A stretch of DNA of 33,521 nucleotides from contig NZ_AUAW01000023.1 in assembly GCF_000428925.1 (NCBI RefSeq), positions 1 through 33,521 on the forward strand. The letters run 5' to 3'. Every line of letters begins with the position of its first letter. Positions within the stretch are counted from its first letter, which is position 1. The position numbers and the translations under genes are program-made. The notes beneath the pieces are model-generated. The model saw nothing but the letters and a program-made list of their open reading frames with translations, was not told where the DNA came from and searched no databases. Positions 1 through 6,308 of the stretch are shown here, one piece after another. This stretch comes from Furfurilactobacillus rossiae DSM 15814 (GTDB lineage Bacteria > Bacillota > Bacilli > Lactobacillales > Lactobacillaceae).

Positions 1-181
1 GTGATCGCTTGTATTCGGCATCTGTTTGTGCTAATTCAGCCTGATAAGGTTGACATCGAGATAATTCATAAGAAATTGTTGACGGTGATCGGTTCAGCCG
101 AACGCCCATTTGGATATTGGACAGCCCTAGTTCACAAAAGGTTTCGATTTTAATTCGTTCGGAATAGGTTATACTAGACAA
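1..181 (-). CDS. IS30-family transposase, N-terminal part (cut by window edge)
   Basis: The minus strand encodes about 60 residues of the start of an IS30-family transposase; the rest lies beyond the window. Visible are the SSITYSERIKIE opening and the helix-turn-helix LGLSNIQMGVRLNRSPSTIS, typical of the HTH_38 DNA-binding domain that recognises the element's ends. The start is a TTG at 179-181, supported by an AGGAG ribosome site on the minus strand at 190-194, 8 nt upstream. The DDE catalytic domain is not in the window. An inverted repeat lies immediately upstream of the start. Family assignment rests on recognition of the N-terminal sequence. Confidence 0.85.
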   Translation of the reverse strand, partial: MSSITYSERIKIETFCELGLSNIQMGVRLNRSPSTISYELSRCQPYQAELAQTDAEYKRS

Positions 182-183
182 AA

Positions 184-240
184 GATCAGCTCCTAAAAGA
201 TGGGTTTGTGGTAAACACCATTTTAAAGGAAGCTGATCTT
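184..240 (-). promoter_or_regulatory. Inverted repeat covering the transposase ribosome site
   Basis: GATCAGCTCCT at 184-194 can pair with AGGAAGCTGATC at 229-240 (one bulge), and the pairing extends outward through A/T runs. The left arm contains the complement of the AGGAG ribosome site. A transcript entering from outside the IS on the minus strand would fold this hairpin and hide the site. A transcript starting inside the element would lack the outer arm. This is the logic known from other IS elements (IS10, IS50); here it is inferred. Confidence 0.5.
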
Positions 241-244
241 TTTT

Positions 245-538
245 GTCCGAACAGCGTTCGGATTAATTTTACAATCTACCGTTCCTGTAAAATCAATTAC
301 GACAAATGAATCACAAACGTTAGTGTTAGATGGTAATGATGTTCTTCGACTTACTGACAAACGAATACTCTTAGTGGACGATGTGATTTCGACTGGAGGT
401 TCATTGACTGCAGCAGAAAATTTAATGGCTAAAGTTGATGCCAATGTTGTTTATAAATGTGCGATTTTGGCCGAGGGAACAGCAGCAACGAGGGATGATA
501 TTACTGTTCTGGGGTCTCTGCCAGTCTTTCCAATTTAA
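245..538 (+). pseudogene. Phosphoribosyltransferase gene remnant, 5' end lost to IS30
   Basis: The reading frame is open from the IS junction to a stop at 536-538. It encodes the C-terminal part of a purine/adenine-type phosphoribosyltransferase. The PRPP-binding signature RILLVDDVISTGGS is intact (about 368-409), preceded by a strand ending in TTNESQTLVLDGNDV. The N-terminal half with the base-binding hood is missing and IS30 sequence takes its place. The GTG at 323 is an internal codon, not a believable start: the family sequence clearly continues upstream of it (TVPVKSITTN), and no ribosome site precedes it. These proteins transfer phosphoribose from PRPP to a purine base; this copy should be inactive. 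Confidence 0.75.
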
Positions 539-554
539 GGCTGATCAATAAAAA

Positions 555-690
555 TAGACAAAAAGAAACTGACCTAGGATCGGGGAATCCTAGGTCAGCC
601 ATCATTCTAGAGAGAGTCTTAACATATCTGGGGGGAGATACATTACGTCGGAGGAGTGAGGGGTATGAACTCCTTCGATGCTTATAATAT
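555..690 (-). ncRNA. Candidate small RNA ending at the 569-598 terminator
   Basis: A TATATTATA -10-like box lies on the minus strand at about 683-691, and a strong terminator follows about 100 nt downstream. No good -35 was found. The predicted transcript has an AGGAGT/ACTCCT hairpin and unpaired C-rich stretches (ACTCCTCC, CTCCCCCC) that resemble anti-Shine-Dalgarno sequences, as in C-rich Gram-positive sRNAs such as RsaE/RoxS. The same bases are the complement of a good ribosome site on the plus strand (see the ORF at 665-727), so the two readings compete or the RNA could be antisense to it. Confidence 0.25.
569..598 (-). terminator. Rho-independent terminator (minus strand)
   Basis: A perfect 12-bp stem, CTGACCTAGGAT (569-580) with ATCCTAGGTCAG (587-598), has a 6-nt loop. 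On the minus strand it is followed by a U-rich tract (TTTCTTTTTGTCTATTTTT). On the plus strand no T run follows. It would end transcripts coming from the right: a small RNA of this interval and/or read-through of the gene ending at 833. Confidence 0.65.
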
Positions 691-727
691 ACCGACGTTA
701 CCTAAAAGTAAGCTTAAAAAGACTTAA
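665..727 (+). CDS. Possible 20-residue peptide
   Basis: ATG at 665 is preceded by GGAGGAG (650-656) with an 8-nt gap, an excellent ribosome site. The ORF starts MNSFDAYN and ends with a basic KSKLKKT tail, stopping at TAA 725-727. No convincing promoter is visible upstream on this strand. The peptide resembles nothing I recognise and is neither hydrophobic like type I toxins nor signal-peptide-like. Included because the ribosome site is strong; it may be fortuitous. Confidence 0.22.
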   Translation: MNSFDAYNIPTLPKSKLKKT

Positions 728-737
728 TGAAATAGTT

Positions 738-812
738 GCGAAACGTGGAAATTTCGGTGTTAACGTTTGTAAACGATTGATGTGACAACGTTTACGAGTT
801 TGAAACGTGGCG
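738..812. promoter_or_regulatory. Cluster of palindromes and direct repeats, possible operator
   Basis: Two copies of GAAACGTGG (about 740-748 and 802-810) flank CGTTTGTAAACG (764-775) and a second CGTTTAC (789-795) that is an inverted copy of GTAAACG (769-775). TGTAAACGATTGA partly matches the catabolite-responsive element but lacks the terminal WCA. The block lies just downstream of the minus-strand stop at 833 and upstream of the candidate small RNA, so it could be its control region. Function is inferred only from the density of repeats. Confidence 0.3.
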
Positions 813-832
813 CAGATTTTTTTGCAAAATTT

Positions 833-1501
833 TTAGTGACGTTTTTTTCCTTGGTGCCACAATTCAACTGATGCGTAATCCTCCTTCAACAAGGTAATCA
901 TTTGTTGAAGGTGTGCCTGCTGAGTTACAGACGTTTTAGGACTGAATACATAACGTGCCCAAGAACGCTGATAGCCAGGCGTCAACGTATCGAAAGCTTG
1001 ATGGGCATCATTATCTGCATTGATTAGTTGTTTGAGTTCGCTCAACCGATCTTCATAAGTTGCCACGCGACCAGACGGATTGTCAGCACGACGAGGATTG
1101 CTTGCCAGCCAGGTCAAACCCACGGCTGTATAGTTGTCATCAAAACTCACCATCCGAGAAAATTTAAGGCCAGTATCGGCTACTGCACCACTGTCCGCAT
1201 CAACGTGGAGAGCGGGAAAAAGGACGTCGCGATGAATCCCTGGTAGGCCAAGTTTGTTTTTCAATTTTGGATAAACTAGGTAAAGATAGCCTCTGGATGA
1301 AAGCAATTTTTCGTCCGCAATCGTTTTAATTTCCGTGGCCATCATGTCTGTTGATAAACAAAAACTTAGAATGAGGTCGTTTGTTTTTGTTGAGTCACTG
1401 GCTTGGTCAAACGGCAGTGACTCAATTGTATCTGGTTGATGACGGATCGAAACATGTTTGTACGTGGATAGTTTGATTTTGTCGGCAAACGTTTTAGGCA
1501 T
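833..1501 (-). CDS. YdeI/OmpD-associated-like protein
   Basis: A 222-residue soluble protein without signal peptide or membrane segment. The C-terminal part (about residues 165-212, with LTPGYQRSWARYVFSPK followed by a helical QQMITLLKEDY) matches the bacteriocin-protection YdeI/OmpD-associated (OmdA) domain. The N-terminal 150 residues form a separate domain; in it RVATYEDRLSELKQL leads into the OmdA part. The biochemical role of the family is poorly defined. The start at 1501 is supported by GGAGGG about 10 nt upstream on the minus strand. A terminator (1575-1614) separates it from the gene to the right, so it is probably transcribed alone. Confidence 0.65.
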   Translation of the reverse strand: MPKTFADKIKLSTYKHVSIRHQPDTIESLPFDQASDSTKTNDLILSFCLSTDMMATEIKTIADEKLLSSRGYLYLVYPKLKNKLGLPGIHRDVLFPALHVDADSGAVADTGLKFSRMVSFDDNYTAVGLTWLASNPRRADNPSGRVATYEDRLSELKQLINADNDAHQAFDTLTPGYQRSWARYVFSPKTSVTQQAHLQQMITLLKEDYASVELWHQGKKRH

Positions 1502-1574
1502 AAGTAATCACCCTCCGTATATACTTGATCTTAGCGTTGATTGTCACCGACAGCATAGCATAGTGCGCAAGAAA

Positions 1575-1614
1575 AAGGGGTTAAGTACGCCGTTTAAGAC
1601 GCATTTAACCCCTT
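1575..1614 (-). terminator. Rho-independent terminator of the baeRF-like gene
   Basis: AAGGGGTTAA (1575-1584) pairs perfectly with TTAACCCCTT (1605-1614). On the minus strand the stem is followed by TTTTTC. It lies 25 nt past the stop at 1639. Confidence 0.8.
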
Positions 1615-1638
1615 ATATTTACTTCATTTTAGTGTAAA

Positions 1639-2760
1639 TCAATAGCGACTGATTCCAACTGGTTGACCATCTGGCAACTGGTCTTCATTAACAACAATCA
1701 CATCGCCGCCATGTTGAAGCATAGTGACGCACAGTGAAGGAATAGCATTAGCGGCGGTTGGATCGGCAATGAATTGATCACGATCTAAGTGACCGTTCCA
1801 CTCAGATGTGTCGGCAACGATCAAAGTCCCTAATTGACCATGAGAAACGGCTGTGGCAATGTCGGTCGGTAACTTGACCTGATGATTGGCATTAGCAGCA
1901 TCATGATAAGTTTTGAGTCCTGTTTGAATAATTTGGTCGGCATGCTGTTCAAATAAGGGTTCAATCCGCTGCTGAATCTGGGCAGTACTTAAGTTGGCGG
2001 GAGATTCATTCAACACATACTTTGTGGAAACATGTGCTAACCGACTGAGTTTGCGGAATAAAGCTTGATTTTCTGGTAAGGCAAACAGAATTAGAGGACG
2101 TTGCGTATCTTTTTGCCAAGCTTGCATGAAGTTATCAACGGCTTGGAAGTAATTTGTCAGGTCAATATCTTTGCCGACATCCTTTGTGTGGTGACCGTGA
2201 TAGCCGGCGTGTTCGCCGCGACTGACACCGTTAACGTCTCCGCCACGAATTTCTGTGCCGAGCGCCTGTGTCAAGGTGGTTGGTGCATCCTCTGGCAGAG
2301 GGGTCAAAATCACGCGATGATTACGAATTTGGTAAAGCTTAAACGAATCGCCATTTAGAGCAAGTAAATCGAAATCGAATGCGCGCTGTTGTTCACGTAG
2401 CAGTGGTCGTAACTCTGGAACGGTGCTCACAGACACTTGGTCAGTTACATTGGTGGACAAATGATCGATGATTACTTGATCTGCTGTGGTTAAAACGGCG
2501 ATGCTTTCTTTAATGTTTTGTGCAAACAGTGCGTCATCGCTGAGTGCAGCTGTTACTCGCGGTTCAATGCTGGCCCACCAGTCGGTGCCAAACTGACGGG
2601 TGACGTGTTGCTTTGCCTGACGAATAAGATCCTGAACACGTAATCGTGTGTGTGGCCGATCAGCAGGATCAATGTTTGCGTAAATTGATACAACTGGTGC
2701 GTCAGGATGCTGTGTTAATAAAGTTGTTAGTGTAGCTGTATTTAACAGTGAGTTTGGCAT
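1639..2760 (-). CDS. Bacterial archaeo-eukaryotic release factor (baeRF) family protein
   Basis: A 373-residue cytoplasmic protein. The opening has the family layout: a PVVSIYANIDP strand, then RLRVQDLIRQAKQHV. There is a central beta domain (FDLLALNGDSFKLYQIRNHRVIL), a Gly/His-rich loop (RGEHAGYHGHH, around residue 185) and a C-terminal Rossmann-like part (LGTLIVADTSEWNG) ending with CVTMLQHGGDVIVVNEDQL. This matches the eRF1-like bacterial families, proposed to act at stalled or hibernating ribosomes; their biochemistry is largely unproven. The ATG at 2760 has AGGAGG about 9 nt upstream. It is monocistronic, with a terminator at 1575-1614. Family call is fairly sure, subfamily is not. Confidence 0.7.
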   Translation of the reverse strand: MPNSLLNTATLTTLLTQHPDAPVVSIYANIDPADRPHTRLRVQDLIRQAKQHVTRQFGTDWWASIEPRVTAALSDDALFAQNIKESIAVLTTADQVIIDHLSTNVTDQVSVSTVPELRPLLREQQRAFDFDLLALNGDSFKLYQIRNHRVILTPLPEDAPTTLTQALGTEIRGGDVNGVSRGEHAGYHGHHTKDVGKDIDLTNYFQAVDNFMQAWQKDTQRPLILFALPENQALFRKLSRLAHVSTKYVLNESPANLSTAQIQQRIEPLFEQHADQIIQTGLKTYHDAANANHQVKLPTDIATAVSHGQLGTLIVADTSEWNGHLDRDQFIADPTAANAIPSLCVTMLQHGGDVIVVNEDQLPDGQPVGISRY

Positions 2761-3231
2761 ATGCGTTATCCTCCTAATTTAAACACGTCTTAGTTGTTTA
2801 GGCATGCGTCCTTTAAGGCATCAAACACCTGTTGGACGGAGCTTTCTACTTGATAGCGTAGCAAGCACTACGGTTGGACGCGAATTATGTGCCTATGGGG
2901 ATGAATCCGCATACAACGCCAAGTAAGCTGTAAATTAGTTAATTATTGAATGTAATTCTCACTGATTCGATTTGTGCAGCCAAAATGAAAAGTAGCTATT
3001 TTAAGCTGATATTATAGGCAAACCGGCGTTACGTGGCAGGAGGATCTTGCTTAAAAAGAAACTGTGAACGTTTATTAACACTATTCAATGAGAGGACATT
3101 TGAAAATGATAAGGGCATGCTTTCGCAATATTATTCCCATAAGCAAATAAATTGAGAAAGCGTCAATTAACACAGGAAATGCAGGTTAACTGCTAACCAT
3201 TGGCCTTTGATTTAAAAATAATAACGATCAT

Positions 3232-3261
3232 TTAACATTGGCTAATTATTCATTGTATAAT
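3232..3261 (+). promoter_or_regulatory. Promoter of the collagen-binding adhesin gene
   Basis: TTAACA (3232-3237) and TATAAT (3256-3261) are 18 bp apart. The start of transcription would be near 3268, giving a leader of about 70 nt that contains the hairpin at 3275-3307. Confidence 0.5.
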
Positions 3262-3274
3262 TTAGTTTGGGAAA

Positions 3275-3307
3275 ACATTAGTCGCTAAAGTATGTAGTGA
3301 CTAATGT
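3275..3307 (+). promoter_or_regulatory. 12-bp leader hairpin or operator upstream of the adhesin
   Basis: ACATTAGTCGCT (3275-3286) pairs with AGTGACTAATGT (3296-3307) with one G-U pair and a 9-nt loop. There is no T run, so it is not a terminator. It lies inside the predicted leader, about 33 nt before the ATG, and could stabilise the mRNA, bind a regulator as DNA, or control translation. Confidence 0.5.
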
Positions 3308-3340
3308 AATTTATATGTTGAGTAAGGAGATAATTCTCAA

Positions 3341-5269
3341 ATGAAAAAGCATAAGTTATTGTTTTTAATCCAGTTTATGGTGTTAGTAGTTAGTCTAATG
3401 GGACCGTTGATGTCCGTTAACACTGCAAAGGCAGCCAACGTCTCAGTATCTGGCCTGGATGCCAACGATGCCACTGTTTGGGATGACGCGGGAAACAATG
3501 TTACCGGTCAAAAGGATCTCGATCGATACAGTAACTATACGGCAAAATATCAATGGAAGATCGAAGATGGGGTAGTGATCTCTGCAGGAGACACGGCGCC
3601 GTTCTCACTGCCAGACAATGTCGTTATGAATAGCGATCTCACTTTCGATATCACTAATAATGATGGCAAGGTGGTCGGAACAGGCACCATTTTAAGCGGA
3701 CATTCACAAGGCACAATTACTTTTTCTAATGCTTTAGCAGATACCAGCTTTAACCGTGAAGGAACGTTGTTTGTAAATGCAGTGGGGACAACTTCTAATG
3801 GCAGTGGTTCTGCCAGTTATCTGATTAATAAAATAGGCTGGGTAGATGGTAGCACATATGATGACAAGGGTCATCCCACTGAAATAATATGGGAAGCGAC
3901 AATTAATCCGAATGCGGAAAAGCTCAAAAATGTGGTGTTGACCGATACCCTAGGCGAAGGTCAGGAGTACGTTCCTAACTCGATGACTTGGACTAAACGT
4001 CACCAAGAAAATGGTCAGTGGGTTGCCGATGGCACAATAACACCGAATGTGACTGTAAATGGCAAACAATTAACAATGAATCTTGGAGATATATCCACTA
4101 ATATTGATGTTGTTTACAAGGTTAAAATCACAAATTTGAATACAAACGGTGGCAATACTTGGAGTAACAAGATTTCATCCAATACGTCAGATAGTGAAGG
4201 CAATGGTACTACTGTAAATAGCAATGTTATTTGGGGTGGTGGCGGAAACGGAAATGGATTAAATGGTTCCGTTGACTTAGTAAAATATGATGCACAAACG
4301 CATGCTACGCTGGCAAATACAACATTTGACCTTTACAAGGACAACATATTGATTAAGTCAGGCTTAACAACGGATGCTAACGGAAAAATATCAGTCGCAA
4401 ACTTAGCAGCTGGAGATTATTCTTTTGTGGAACATCAATCCGCGGCAGGCTACCAATTAAGTAAGACTTCTATTCCGTTTACGATTAGTAAAGATCATCA
4501 ACACGCTGATGTGTCAGCGTACAACACGGCGGTTGTTTCTGTTACTGGCACCAAAACATGGGTTGATGACAATGACGCTGCCGGCAAACGACCTCAGAGT
4601 GTCATTATTGATCTTTATGCAAATGGCAGTAAGAAAGACAGTCAGACGGTTTCTAATAAATCAAAATGGCAATACGCTTTTGACAACCTGCAAAAGTATG
4701 ACAATCAAGGCAAGGTCATTAATTACACCGTCAAAGAAGAGCCTGTCGCAAATTATAAGAGTACTCAAACAAGCGAAGGGTTTACCAACACGTATGTGCC
4801 TAGCGAACCCGATAAACCTGGTGAACCGTCAAAGCCGGAAACCCCAGGGACCCCGGAAGTACCAAGCACGCCGGAAACCCCAGGGACCCCGGAAGTGCCA
4901 AGTACCCCAGAAGTACCCAGCACTCCAAGTAAGCCAGAAACACCAAGTGTGCCAAGTACCCCAGGAGTACCAAGCATTCCAAGTAAGCCAGAAACACCAA
5001 GTACACCAAATAAAGCAGAAGCTCCGAACACATCTGTTGTACCAAACAAACCAAGTACTTCATCCGAAAGTCAGGCAGCATTGCCTAAAGTTGCTTTGCC
5101 GACGCCAACAAATCCCGCGCCCGAAAACGGTGAAGTTAAGACAGCTAAGTCGAATAAGGAAGGTCGTTTACCATCCACAAACGAAAAGAGCAGTGTTCTT
5201 TTTGTTGTAATCGGCGTGGCCGTGTTATTAGTTGCTGGTCTATTTCTATTGCGTCGTAAACACAGTTAA
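3341..5269 (+). CDS. Sortase-anchored collagen-binding adhesin (Cna type)
   Basis: A 642-residue cell-wall protein. Order: signal peptide 1-31 (cleavage after AKA); an N1-like adhesin domain (about 33-160); a collagen-binding domain (about 163-283; core VVLTDTLGEGQEYVP and LGDISTNIDVVYKVKI); a Gly/Asn hinge (WGGGGNGNG); a SpaA/prealbumin-like domain (about 310-390, TTDANGKISVANLAAGDYSFVE); a Cna-B domain (about 398-485, TKTWVDDND to VNYTVKEEP-like strands) with Lys and Glu positioned for an isopeptide bond; a Pro-rich PxTP stalk (486-575); sorting signal LPSTNE (610-615), membrane helix 618-636 and RRKHS tail. LPSTN deviates from LPxTG but fits the LPxTxE consensus of lactobacillar sortase substrates. 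Probable role: binding of collagen or a related matrix ligand at the surface. ATG has an AAGGAG site 10 nt upstream. No clear terminator follows. Confidence 0.9.
   Translation: MKKHKLLFLIQFMVLVVSLMGPLMSVNTAKAANVSVSGLDANDATVWDDAGNNVTGQKDLDRYSNYTAKYQWKIEDGVVISAGDTAPFSLPDNVVMNSDLTFDITNNDGKVVGTGTILSGHSQGTITFSNALADTSFNREGTLFVNAVGTTSNGSGSASYLINKIGWVDGSTYDDKGHPTEIIWEATINPNAEKLKNVVLTDTLGEGQEYVPNSMTWTKRHQENGQWVADGTITPNVTVNGKQLTMNLGDISTNIDVVYKVKITNLNTNGGNTWSNKISSNTSDSEGNGTTVNSNVIWGGGGNGNGLNGSVDLVKYDAQTHATLANTTFDLYKDNILIKSGLTTDANGKISVANLAAGDYSFVEHQSAAGYQLSKTSIPFTISKDHQHADVSAYNTAVVSVTGTKTWVDDNDAAGKRPQSVIIDLYANGSKKDSQTVSNKSKWQYAFDNLQKYDNQGKVINYTVKEEPVANYKSTQTSEGFTNTYVPSEPDKPGEPSKPETPGTPEVPSTPETPGTPEVPSTPEVPSTPSKPETPSVPSTPGVPSIPSKPETPSTPNKAEAPNTSVVPNKPSTSSESQAALPKVALPTPTNPAPENGEVKTAKSNKEGRLPSTNEKSSVLFVVIGVAVLLVAGLFLLRRKHS
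4835..5002 (+). repeat. Pro-rich stalk tandem repeats
   Basis: Two identical 26-bp copies (4835-4860 and 4871-4896) start 36 bp apart. Two identical 24-bp copies (4925-4948 and 4979-5002) start 54 bp apart. They encode ETPGTPEVPSTP-like and SKPETPS-like units. Both periods are multiples of 3, so slippage would change stalk length without shifting the frame. Confidence 0.85.
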
Positions 5270-5366
5270 TTGAAATGCATCTTCTTCATCAATCGTCTCG
5301 GTGTGCTTAAGGGTTAAGACAGCCGATGTGGTCAGGTGTACAAGACTGTGGTTTGTCACAGACATG

Positions 5367-5408
5367 CAGGACAAATTCAGGACAAAATAGGAATGAACAG
5401 GGTATAAT
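5367..5408 (+). promoter_or_regulatory. Promoter with two CAGGACAAA direct repeats
   Basis: TATAAT at 5403-5408 is a perfect -10 box. CAGGACAAA occurs at 5367-5375 and 5378-5386, exactly 11 bp (one helical turn) apart, covering the -35 region. The best -35 (GGACAA, 5380-5385, 17-bp spacer) is poor, which suits an activator-dependent promoter. Confidence 0.45.
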
Positions 5409-5436
5409 TTCCTCAGTTTAAGAAGGAGGAATTGAT

Positions 5437-5658
5437 ATGGAACTAACAAATACAGATTACGATATCTTAGATGCGATTGCCTCAGGACGTGTTGAATCCG
5501 GGACGCCAGTGACTCATTTCGTAGACTACTGTGATAATGCGGTTGGCGGCGATCCGCGGCCTTTGATCGATGCTGGTTACATCGAAGCAAGTGGCAATAC
5601 CGTCGAAGGATTAACTGATCAAGGCAAGCAGGCTTTAGCAGATCGTAAGACAAAGTAA
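5437..5658 (+). CDS. Small winged-helix-like protein, unknown function
   Basis: A 73-residue acidic soluble protein with a GAAGGAGGA ribosome site 7 nt before the ATG. The pattern NTDYDILDAIASG, then RPLIDAGYIE, then GLTDQGKQALADR resembles a compact winged helix as found in small MarR/PadR-like proteins: helix, recognition helix and wing ending in LTxxGKxAL. No partner gene overlaps it. It has its own promoter. I do not recognise a named family, and DNA binding is inferred only from the fold-like pattern. Confidence 0.75.
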   Translation: MELTNTDYDILDAIASGRVESGTPVTHFVDYCDNAVGGDPRPLIDAGYIEASGNTVEGLTDQGKQALADRKTK

Positions 5659-5740
5659 TAACGTCGGTCATTTTGTCCCTTAGATTAGTAAAGTGTGTCA
5701 TAATGAATCAACTAACTAAGGATAAAAGGACGGATTTAAA

Positions 5741-6076
5741 ATGAATCAGGAATGGCGTGAACAGGCTAATGCCGCCGTTCACGGGTTATTACTATGGGCA
5801 GCCATTATCAACATCTTTTCCGGTGTTGTCATTAGTTTGACAATGTTGACAGGTGGGGCATCATTCTTCGTTTACACGGTGACCTTGATTCCAGCCATTG
5901 TAGGTGTGTGGGAGTTGTCCAAATTGAATCAGCTCACGGATCGATGGCTGGCTAATGGCAGTGCGTTTTATCAGCAAGGAATTATTAGCGTGATCTTTGC
6001 TTCTTGGGTGGCGGCTATCCTATTGTGGATTGCTGGCCATCGTTTGCAAGTCATTGCAGCTAATCATCGAAACTAA
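5741..6076 (+). CDS. Small integral membrane protein, unknown function
   Basis: A 111-residue protein with three predicted membrane segments (about 14-34, 41-57 and 80-101), a short hydrophilic N-terminus and a loop LSKLNQLTDRWLANG between segments 2 and 3. AAGGA lies about 12 nt before the ATG. It follows the 73-residue gene by 82 bp and ends at a strong terminator, so the two may share transcripts, although a separate promoter is possible. No known motif seen. Confidence 0.75.
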   Translation: MNQEWREQANAAVHGLLLWAAIINIFSGVVISLTMLTGGASFFVYTVTLIPAIVGVWELSKLNQLTDRWLANGSAFYQQGIISVIFASWVAAILLWIAGHRLQVIAANHRN

Positions 6077-6079
6077 AAT

Positions 6080-6158
6080 AGAGTTGAACCATCAGTTATT
6101 ATCTTGAACAATCAAATTTGCGATTGTTTGAAATAAGCTCATGGTTCAACTCTTTTTC
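6080..6158 (+). terminator. Branched Rho-independent terminator
   Basis: AGAGTTGAACCAT (6080-6092) pairs with ATGGTTCAACTCT (6141-6153), followed by TTTTTC. A second stem (ACAATC with GATTGT) lies inside. It starts 4 nt after the stop of the membrane-protein gene. Confidence 0.85.
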
Positions 6159-6308
6159 TATGTAATTTTGAAAATGCACACGAAACGTAATTATTTTGTA
6201 GCGAAATGGTTAATCACAGGTGTTTAGTCTGTATTTTTAGGCTAAATAGGGTATCATTTAACTCGAACAAAAGTTTTCTAAATTTACATATTCCTGGAGG
6301 GAATGAAA

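Larger units (their letters stand above)
1..245 (-). mobile_element. IS30-family insertion sequence, one end
   Basis: Contains the 5' part of the transposase and its upstream end. The exact boundary cannot be fixed without the other end, but it must lie near 230-262, because recognisable phosphoribosyltransferase sequence begins by about 270. A 7-bp palindrome (TCCGAAC, 3-nt loop, GTTCGGA; about 246-262) sits at the junction. IS30-type elements are known to favour palindromic targets, so it may be the target site or part of the terminus. Confidence 0.7.
2761..3340. other. Intergenic region between divergent genes (580 bp)
   Basis: No gene is supported. It holds the upstream regions of the baeRF-like gene (left) and the adhesin (right), the adhesin promoter at 3232-3261 and a 5'-leader hairpin at 3275-3307. 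A 14-codon ORF beginning at about 3106 has only a distant GAGAGG and is not called. The stretch 2830-2930 shows no homology I recognise. Confidence 0.5.

Noticed and set aside
323-538. Intact short gene starting at GTG 323
   Set aside because: The family sequence continues in frame upstream into the IS junction, so this is a truncated gene.
3106-3150. 14-codon ORF in the intergenic region
   Set aside because: The only ribosome-like sequence (GAGAGG) is about 13 nt away and the peptide has no features.
4835-5002. CRISPR-like array
   Set aside because: The repeated 24-26 bp units are in-frame coding repeats of a Pro-rich stalk with no spacer diversity.
4765-5081. Minus-strand ORFs with collagen-like Gly/Leu/Pro repeats
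   Set aside because: They are reverse-frame reflections of the Pro-rich PxTP stalk repeats; no ribosome site, and the plus-strand gene is unambiguous.
5437-6076. Toxin-antitoxin pair (73-residue soluble protein and membrane protein)
   Set aside because: The genes are 82 bp apart, not overlapping, with separate ribosome sites, and neither resembles a known toxin or antitoxin.
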